From NCBI RefSeq assembly GCF_000607165.1, contig NZ_JFZG01000002.1:62001-126000 (forward strand): a DNA stretch of 64,000 nt, in the 5' to 3' direction. Every line of letters starts with the position of its first letter. The first letter of the stretch is position 1. Below the pieces are notes generated by a model, which saw only the letters and a program-made list of their open reading frames with translations, made no database searches and was not told where the DNA came from. Shown piece after piece: positions 57,475-64,000 of the stretch. This DNA comes from Ralstonia pickettii. Its GTDB lineage: Bacteria > Pseudomonadota > Gammaproteobacteria > Burkholderiales > Burkholderiaceae. The translations under genes were made by a program, and so were the position numbers.

Positions 57475-58506
57475 TCAAGCCGGGCGGCTGGTCGGGGCAA
57501 CTGCGCCGGCCTCCGCATGGGCAACGCGATCAGCATACCTGCGCGCCAGCGTCGAGCACACGATGAGCTGCAACTGGTGATAGATCATCAGCGGCAGCAC
57601 GATCAGGCCGAGCGCGGGGTTGCCGGCAAATAGGATCTTCGCCATCGGCACGCCGTTCGCCAGGCTCTTCTTCGAGCCGCAGAACACGGCGGTGATCTCG
57701 TCGGCCAGGTTGAAACCCGCGCGCCGCGACAGCCATGTCGTCGCACCCAGCACGACGAACAGCAGCGCGCCGCTCATGACGGCCACCGCCACGATGGTCT
57801 CCCACGGATACTTCGACCACACACCTGCGTGCGTGGAATCGGCAAACGAGTTGAACACGATCAGCAAGATGACCGCGCGGTCGACCTTGTTGATGATCGG
57901 CTTGTGTTTGTTGATGAAGCCGCCGAGCACTGGGCGCAGCAACTGGCCCAGCACGAACGGCAGCAGCAGTTGCTCGGCCACGCCCAGCAGCGCCTTGCCG
58001 ACTGAGAGGTCCGCGCCTGACGCCTGGATGACGAAGCTCATCAGCAGCGGCGTGGCGATCATGCCGATCAGGCCCGAGATGGTCGCGTTGAAGATGGCGG
58101 CCGGCACATTGCCCTTGGCCATCGCTGTCATCGCCACCGACGACGAAACCGTGGATGGCAGCGCGCACAGATAGAACACGCCCAGCAGCAGCTCAGCCGG
58201 AATGAACGGCTTGCACGCAAACAGGATGACCGCGCCGATCAGCGGAAACAGGATGAATGTGCAGCTCTGCACGAACAGATGCAGGCGCCAGTTGCGCGCG
58301 CCTTCCACGATTTTCTCGCGCGAGAGCGCTGCGCCGTGCAGAAAAAACACCAGCGACACGCCGACGATGGTGACAATGTCCAATCGCAACGGACCGTCGC
58401 TCGCGCCCAGCGCGGGGAAGAACAAGGCGAGCGCGACCATCACCAGCATGGCGCGAATGAACCCATCGATATGGGACAACAACGGAGACAACAGCGGAAT
58501 CTTCAT
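57475..58506 (-). CDS. Bile acid:sodium symporter family transporter (SBF-like)
   Basis: A 343-residue membrane protein with about 10 helices. FLHGAALSREKIVEGARNWR and LCALPSTVSSSVAMTAMAKG are the family signatures of the YfeH/SBF-like group, followed by AVFCGSKKSLANGVPMAKIL. The substrate is unknown. It is divergent from a LysR gene that could regulate it. Confidence 0.9.
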   Translation of the reverse strand: MKIPLLSPLLSHIDGFIRAMLVMVALALFFPALGASDGPLRLDIVTIVGVSLVFFLHGAALSREKIVEGARNWRLHLFVQSCTFILFPLIGAVILFACKPFIPAELLLGVFYLCALPSTVSSSVAMTAMAKGNVPAAIFNATISGLIGMIATPLLMSFVIQASGADLSVGKALLGVAEQLLLPFVLGQLLRPVLGGFINKHKPIINKVDRAVILLIVFNSFADSTHAGVWSKYPWETIVAVAVMSGALLFVVLGATTWLSRRAGFNLADEITAVFCGSKKSLANGVPMAKILFAGNPALGLIVLPLMIYHQLQLIVCSTLARRYADRVAHAEAGAVAPTSRPA

Positions 58507-58625
58507 GTGCGTGCGCGGTCACCATTACGTAACGGCGCGGGTTGGATGGCAGGATAGGCGCTATTGCACAACATCCCTATCTAGAATACAAATGCATTGA
58601 TCGAATCAATTCATACGCCGTCAGC

Positions 58626-59519
58626 ATGAATGTCACCCTGCGCCAATTGCGTGTCTTCCTCGCCGTGGCACGTGCGCACAGCTTCAGCCGCGCGGGCGAC
58701 ACCATTGGCCTGACACAGCCGGCCGTGAGCCGCTCGATTTCCGAGCTGGAAGGCGAACTGGGCTTGAAGTTGCTCGACCGCACCACCCGCGAAGTCGTGC
58801 TGACGGAAGTGGGGCGCTCGCTGGCGACGGCGCTCGACCGCCTCGTCGCTGATCTGGACGACACGTTGCAACAGGCGCGCCAAGTGGGCGAGCAGCGGCG
58901 GGGGCGCGTGGTGGTGGCGTCCAGCCCGACGGTGTCGACCCGGCTGATGCCGGTGTACGTGGCAGAGTGCGCGGTGCGCTATCCGGATATCCGCATGATC
59001 GTGCGAGACTCCGTGCAGGTCGACACGCTGCAATTGATCCGCACGGGCGGAGCAGATTTCGGTGTGGTGGTGGAACCGCTCGATACCGAGGGCCTATGGA
59101 CCGAGCCGCTGCTGATCGATCCGTTCTGCCTCGTCTGTCGCAAGGATCATCCACTCGCGCAACGCAGCAGCGTGCGCTGGAAAGATCTGCATCGCACGGC
59201 GGTTGTCCTGCTCGACCATGCTTCGGGCAGCCGCCCGCTCATCGATCGTATTTTCCTGCGCCACGGCGTTCACCCTGACGTTGCGCAGGAGATGGGCCAC
59301 AGCAGCGCCGTGTTTGGCATGGTGGAAGCGGGCATCGGCGCGGGCGTGGTGCCATCGCTGTCGTTGCCGCTGCCGTCGTCGTCGCCATTGGTGGCGGTGC
59401 CGCTGTCACCAAAGGAAACGCGCGCCATCGTGCTGGCGCGCCGGCATGACCGGTCGCTCTCGCCGGCGGCCGAGGCGGCGTGGCAGATGATTCGCCGGAT
59501 GGCGCTGCCCGCCACCTGA
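58626..59519 (+). CDS. LysR-type transcriptional regulator
   Basis: A 297-residue regulator with the N-terminal winged helix-turn-helix LRQLRVFLAVARAHSFSRAG and AVSRSISELEGELGLKLLDR, then a substrate-binding domain (about 92-297). Divergent genes are often targets of such regulators, so the symporter gene is a candidate target. The start is ATG 58626; the intervening gap is about 120 bases. Confidence 0.93.
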   Translation: MNVTLRQLRVFLAVARAHSFSRAGDTIGLTQPAVSRSISELEGELGLKLLDRTTREVVLTEVGRSLATALDRLVADLDDTLQQARQVGEQRRGRVVVASSPTVSTRLMPVYVAECAVRYPDIRMIVRDSVQVDTLQLIRTGGADFGVVVEPLDTEGLWTEPLLIDPFCLVCRKDHPLAQRSSVRWKDLHRTAVVLLDHASGSRPLIDRIFLRHGVHPDVAQEMGHSSAVFGMVEAGIGAGVVPSLSLPLPSSSPLVAVPLSPKETRAIVLARRHDRSLSPAAEAAWQMIRRMALPAT

Positions 59520-59536
59520 TGGCCTGATCGATTCGC

Positions 59537-60295
59537 TTACTTAGGCTGCATGCGGATGGCGCCATCCAGGCGGATGGTTTCGCCATTGAGCATCGGGTTC
59601 TCGACGATCGCGCGCGCGAGCTGCGCATACTCCGCCGGCTTACCGAGGCGCGGCGGGAACGGCACCATCTTGCCCAGCGCGTCCTGCACTTCGGCGGGCA
59701 TGCCGAGCAGCATCGGTGTCTCGAAAATGCCCGGTGCAATCGTCATCACGCGGATGCCGTCGCGCGACAGGTCACGTGCAATCGCCAGCGTCATCGCCAC
59801 CACGCCGCCCTTGGATGCCGCGTAGGCCGCCTGGCCAATCTGTCCGTCAAACGCCGCCACCGATGCCGTGTTGATGATCACGCCGCGCTCGCCGCCGGCG
59901 TTGGGCGTGTTACCGGCCATGGCCGTCGCGGCCAGGCGGATCATGTTGAACGTGCCGATCAGATTGATATTGATCACACGTGCGAACTGATCCAACGGAT
60001 GCGGGCCCGTCTTGCCCACCGTGCGCGATGCCGTGGCGATACCCGCGCAGTTCACCAGCCCGCGCAGCGTGCCCAGCGATGTAGCGGCCGCCACAACGGC
60101 TTGCCCGTCCGCTTCGGACGTAACGTCGCAACGCACGAAGCGGCCGCCCAGTTCCTGCGCCAGCGCGGTGCCGGCGGCTTCGTTCAGGTCTGCAATTACC
60201 ACCTTGCCACCGGCTTCCGCCAACGTGCGGGCCGTGCCTGCGCCCAGTCCCGACGCGCCGCCGGTGACGATGAATACCTGATCGCGAATCTCCAT
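59537..60295 (-). CDS. Short-chain dehydrogenase, 3-hydroxyacyl-CoA dehydrogenase type
   Basis: A 252-residue SDR with the NAD site [24 protein letters not shown], and the catalytic Ser-Tyr-Lys in [12 protein letters not shown] and [15 protein letters not shown]. The closest family is the type II 3-hydroxyacyl-CoA dehydrogenases (HSD17B10-like), used in beta-oxidation of branched or straight fatty acids. A GAGGAGA ribosome binding site precedes the start, and a palindromic operator lies just upstream. Confidence 0.9.
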   Translation of the reverse strand: MEIRDQVFIVTGGASGLGAGTARTLAEAGGKVVIADLNEAAGTALAQELGGRFVRCDVTSEADGQAVVAAATSLGTLRGLVNCAGIATASRTVGKTGPHPLDQFARVININLIGTFNMIRLAATAMAGNTPNAGGERGVIINTASVAAFDGQIGQAAYAASKGGVVAMTLAIARDLSRDGIRVMTIAPGIFETPMLLGMPAEVQDALGKMVPFPPRLGKPAEYAQLARAIVENPMLNGETIRLDGAIRMQPK

Positions 60296-60329
60296 GCCGT
60301 GTCTCCTCGTTTGTGGATTGCGAGTTACT

Positions 60330-60350
60330 TGACGTTTACGTCAACGTCAT
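60330..60350 (-). promoter_or_regulatory. Palindromic operator upstream of the SDR gene (LiuR-like)
   Basis: TTGACGT and ACGTCAA form a 7-base inverted repeat around TT (60330-60345), followed by a further half-site CGTCA. It is 35 bases before the SDR start. It resembles operators reported for the MerR-family regulator LiuR of branched-chain amino acid and fatty acid catabolism genes in proteobacteria. The family assignment is from memory and is not proven. Confidence 0.5.
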
Positions 60351-60380
60351 ATGGTAGCGCGAAGCGGCCGACGATCGCGC

Positions 60381-60416
60381 AAAAAAAACGGCGCCTCGAT
60401 CATGAGGCGCCGTTTT
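60381..60416 (-). terminator. Rho-independent terminator after adk
   Basis: AAAACGGCGCCTC and GAGGCGCCGTTTT form a 13-base stem with a six-base loop; on the minus strand it is followed by eight T. It ends the adk transcript. Confidence 0.92.
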
Positions 60417-60441
60417 CCCTGGCGGGTATTTGCGGGTGCGC

Positions 60442-61456
<1,015 letters not shown>

Positions 61457-62263
61457 TCAGGGGCCGTCCTGGGACAGGAGTTCGGCCCAGGCAGCGCGCA
61501 CTCGGGCGAGGTCTTCGGGGGTGTCGACACCGGCGGCGGGGGCGTCATCGGTGGTCAGCACGGCAATGCGCTCACCGTGCCACATGGCGCGTAGCTGCTC
61601 CAACTGCTCGGTTTGCTCGATGGGGGCAGCGGCCAATTGCGGGAAGCGGCGCAGGAATCCGGCGCGGTACGCGTAGATGCCGATATGACGCAGCACGGGC
61701 ATGGCCGGCAGCGGGCGCTCCGCAACGGACCGCGCCATGACCGCGGGTGTCCAGGTATCGCGCGCCCAGGGCAGCGGCGCGCGCGAGAACAGTAGTGCGC
61801 GGTCAGCGGCGTCCAGCACGACCTTGACGACGTTCGGGTTGAAGATGTCGGCCGGGTCGTGGATGGGGTGGGCAGCGGTGGCGATGGCGCAGTCGGGGTG
61901 ATCGCGCAGATGCGCGGCCACGTTGTCGATCAGCGTCGGTGCGATCAGCGGTTCGTCGCCTTGCACGTTGACGACGATGGCGTCATCGGGCAGGCCCAGC
62001 ACGGTGGCCACTTCGGCGAGGCGGTCGGTGCCGGAGGCGTGGTCGGCGCGCGTGAGCACGGCTTCCACGTGATGCTGCATGCAGGCGTCGGCGACCGATG
62101 CGGCATCGGTGGCGACCACCACGCGCGCGGCGGACGACTGATGCGCGCGTTCAGCCACGCGCACCACCATCGGCTTGCCGTCGATATCGGCCAGCGGTTT
62201 GTTGGGCAGCCGCGTGGACGCCAGCCGCGCGGGAATGACAGCGATGAACGGCGCGTGCGACAT
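61457..62263 (-). CDS. kdsB: 3-deoxy-manno-octulosonate cytidylyltransferase
   Basis: KdsB activates Kdo as CMP-Kdo for lipid A core synthesis. The 268-residue protein has [34 protein letters not shown], and [17 protein letters not shown], the nucleotidyltransferase motifs. The start at 62263 matches the family N-terminus. It lies 16 bases after a Trm112-like gene and near lpxK, all on the minus strand, as a lipopolysaccharide set. Confidence 0.95.
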   Translation of the reverse strand: MSHAPFIAVIPARLASTRLPNKPLADIDGKPMVVRVAERAHQSSAARVVVATDAASVADACMQHHVEAVLTRADHASGTDRLAEVATVLGLPDDAIVVNVQGDEPLIAPTLIDNVAAHLRDHPDCAIATAAHPIHDPADIFNPNVVKVVLDAADRALLFSRAPLPWARDTWTPAVMARSVAERPLPAMPVLRHIGIYAYRAGFLRRFPQLAAAPIEQTEQLEQLRAMWHGERIAVLTTDDAPAAGVDTPEDLARVRAAWAELLSQDGP

Positions 62264-62279
62264 GGCGGCGACCTTCGTA

Positions 62280-62468
62280 TCAGGCCGGATCGACCGGCGT
62301 GCCTTCCACGGTCTGGCGTGCTTCATCGGCCAGCATGACCGGGATGCCGTCGCGGATCGGGTAGGCCAGCTTGTCGACGTGGCAGATCAGTTCGTTGTTG
62401 GCGCGGTCGTGTTGCAGCGTGCCCTTGCACAACGGGCAGACGAGGATTTCCAGCAGGCGATTGTCCAT
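62280..62468 (-). CDS. Trm112 family protein (YcaR)
   Basis: A 62-residue protein with [15 protein letters not shown] and [15 protein letters not shown], the zinc-ribbon-like pattern of the Trm112/UPF0434 family; only one Cys pair is present. It lies between lpxK and kdsB, an arrangement common in proteobacteria. Its role is unknown. Confidence 0.88.
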   Translation of the reverse strand: MDNRLLEILVCPLCKGTLQHDRANNELICHVDKLAYPIRDGIPVMLADEARQTVEGTPVDPA

Positions 62469-62537
62469 GGCGGTAGAGGCTCCGTGGCGGTCGCTCAAAG
62501 GGTAGGGCGGCGCGCCGGTACAGCGGATAGGGTGACG

Positions 62538-63587
62538 TTATTGTGCGCTCGCCTTGAGCGTTGCGCGATCGGCCAGGGCGCGTACGCGCTGGCAGACCTG
62601 TTCGACCAGCGCTGTGTCGACCACCGGTGTGGTCGGCACCACCCAGATGCGCGGGTCGTCGAGATGGCCGCATTTTACGGCATCCTTTTCGGTGATCAGG
62701 ATGACCTCGGCGTGGCTATCGGTGAAGGGGCTGTTGGCGAAATCGTAGTGATCGGGCAACGGCAGCGTGCTCGGCTTGAGGCCGGCGGCCCGGAGCGAGG
62801 CGAAGAAGCGCTCCGGGTTGCCGATGCCGGCCGCGGCCAGCAATTGCTCGCCTTCGATGCGCGCGAACTGAGCGAGCGGGCGGCGCAGCGCCGGGTCGGC
62901 CAGGTTGTACGCGTCCTGCAGCTCGAGGTGCATGCCGAAGACGTTCGGGCGATCGGGCGTGGCGTGGTAGTTCGGGTCGTTGATGAGCGTGGCGTCACGG
63001 CGGCGCGCCATCGGTTCGCGCAGTGGGCCGGCTGGCAGTAGGAAGCCGTTGCCGCCCATGCGCGTGTCGAACACGATGATTTCGATATCGCGGCGCAGAC
63101 GATAGTGCTGCAGGCCGTCGTCGCAGACGATCACATTGCAGCCCGGGTGCGAGGCGAGCAGCGTCTGCGCGCACAGCACACGATCGGGGAAGACCCACAC
63201 CGGCAGATCGGTGGCGCGTGCGATGAGCAGCGGTTCATCGCCGACGTCTTCTGCGCGGGAGTGTTCGCGCACAGGGCGCGGATGCTTCAGTTGTGCACCG
63301 TAGCCACGCGAGACGATGCCTGGCCGCAGGCCGGCTTCAGCCAGCGCCGACGCCAGCGCAATCACGGCAGGCGTCTTGCCGGCCCCGCCCACCGTAACGT
63401 TGCCGATCACCACCACCGGCATCGGCAGCCGCACCGAGCGCAGCACGCCAGTGCGGAACAGCAGCCGGCGCAAGGCGCTCACCCCGCCAAACAGCCAAGA
63501 CAGCGGCCACATCACCCACGCAAACCAGCCGCGTTGCTGCCATTGGCGTGTGACGAAGCTGGCGAGGCGGTGCTGGGCGACGGGCAT
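62538..63587 (-). CDS. lpxK: Tetraacyldisaccharide 4'-kinase
   Basis: LpxK phosphorylates the lipid A precursor to form lipid IVA. The 349-residue protein has an N-terminal amphipathic membrane region, the P-loop [20 protein letters not shown] and [20 protein letters not shown]. It lies in the kdsB direction and 30 bases after the exbD/tolR-like gene. Confidence 0.95.
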   Translation of the reverse strand: MPVAQHRLASFVTRQWQQRGWFAWVMWPLSWLFGGVSALRRLLFRTGVLRSVRLPMPVVVIGNVTVGGAGKTPAVIALASALAEAGLRPGIVSRGYGAQLKHPRPVREHSRAEDVGDEPLLIARATDLPVWVFPDRVLCAQTLLASHPGCNVIVCDDGLQHYRLRRDIEIIVFDTRMGGNGFLLPAGPLREPMARRRDATLINDPNYHATPDRPNVFGMHLELQDAYNLADPALRRPLAQFARIEGEQLLAAAGIGNPERFFASLRAAGLKPSTLPLPDHYDFANSPFTDSHAEVILITEKDAVKCGHLDDPRIWVVPTTPVVDTALVEQVCQRVRALADRATLKASAQ

Positions 63588-63617
63588 GCGGCGTGATTGT
63601 GATTTAAAGGCAGTCTC

Positions 63618-64000
63618 TTAGCGGGCGTTGCCGGTTTGCGTGGCGAAGGTCAGGTGCGACAGACCGGCCACACGCGCGGCTTCCATGACATTCACCACCG
63701 CCTGGTGCGCGGCTTGCGCATCGGCGTTGACGATGACGATGGGCTCAGGGCCGCCGGCCTTGCCTGCGGCATTGCGCAGGGCGTCGGCCAGGCTGGTGAC
63801 ATCGCGCGTGTCGAGCACTTGCTTGTCGACAGAGTAGACACCATTGGCCGTGACGGACACGACGATCTGGCCCGGGCGCTCGGTGGCTTTTTCAGCCTCG
63901 GCGGTGGGTAGGTTGACCTTCAGTTCGGTGTAGCGGGAATACGTGGTCGTGATCATCAGGAAGATGAGGATCACGAGCAGCACGTCGATCAGCGGGATCA
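63618..64000 (-). CDS. exbD: ExbD/TolR family biopolymer transport protein (5' end outside the window)
   Basis: The visible part encodes IPLIDVLLVILIFLMITTTY, the conserved membrane segment with its Asp, and then a periplasmic domain (VNLPTAEAEKATERPGQIVV, ALRNAAGKAGGPEPIVIVNA). These proteins use proton flow for TonB-dependent or Tol-Pal processes. The start lies past position 64000. It is followed by lpxK, an order known from other betaproteobacteria. Confidence 0.9.
   Translation of the reverse strand, partial: IPLIDVLLVILIFLMITTTYSRYTELKVNLPTAEAEKATERPGQIVVSVTANGVYSVDKQVLDTRDVTSLADALRNAAGKAGGPEPIVIVNADAQAAHQAVVNVMEAARVAGLSHLTFATQTGNAR

Overview
This window looks like one continuous stretch of chromosome from a Ralstonia-type betaproteobacterium. 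The evidence is the high G+C content, the strongly biased third codon positions that leave very long open frames antisense to real genes, the gene neighbourhoods (pcnB-folK-dck-panB, purM/perM/hda, miaA-mutL), and a 795-residue acyl-homoserine-lactone acylase of the type described from Ralstonia. The genus is an inference from gene content and order. No rRNA, tRNA, insertion sequence, prophage or CRISPR array was recognised. The window is mostly core genes with a few accessory ones.

Region by region. 1-6.8 kb: heat-shock genes grpE, dnaK and dnaJ, interleaved with a thioredoxin-like gene, rnk and an outer-membrane phospholipase A; sigma-32 promoter sequences are visible before grpE and dnaK. 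6.9-16.4 kb: a fused pabB-pabC gene, a tungstate-type ABC transporter lacking a visible binding protein, then a minus-strand run perM, hda, HAD phosphatase, pcnB, folK, deoxynucleoside kinase, panB. 16.6-19.5 kb: purM, a lipoprotein, and an Ada gene followed by a tiny Ada-like zinc-domain gene. 19.6-30.5 kb: a single-direction napEDABC-ccmABCDEFGHI block that encodes periplasmic nitrate reductase and the system I machinery for attaching haem to its c-type cytochromes. 30.7-36.3 kb: alkA, alkB, a 2OG-Fe(II) oxygenase, an acetyltransferase, miaA and mutL.

36.4-45.4 kb: DedA, a SirB1-like protein, murJ, rpsT, DUF3579, argF, argG, ppnP, murB and yajQ. 45.4-51.6 kb: the acylase, divergent from a GlxA-type AraC regulator, then plsY, ybaK, xerD and ogt. 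51.6-60.3 kb: a Bug receptor, a chalcone-isomerase-like protein, queG, tsaE, amiC, an acetyltransferase, a SBF-type transporter, a LysR regulator and a 3-hydroxyacyl-CoA dehydrogenase with a palindromic operator. 60.4-64 kb: adk, kdsB, a Trm112-like protein, lpxK and the truncated start-less exbD/tolR gene at the window edge, an envelope and lipopolysaccharide group.

The most unusual observation is the Ada locus: the Ada protein keeps only the methyl-acceptor cysteine of its N-terminal zinc site, while the 87-residue protein encoded next to it keeps the other three cysteines and lacks the acceptor. Other leads are a 27-base near-identical element just after the ends of two unlinked genes, a 10-base tandem repeat in front of hda, and a LiuR-like operator.
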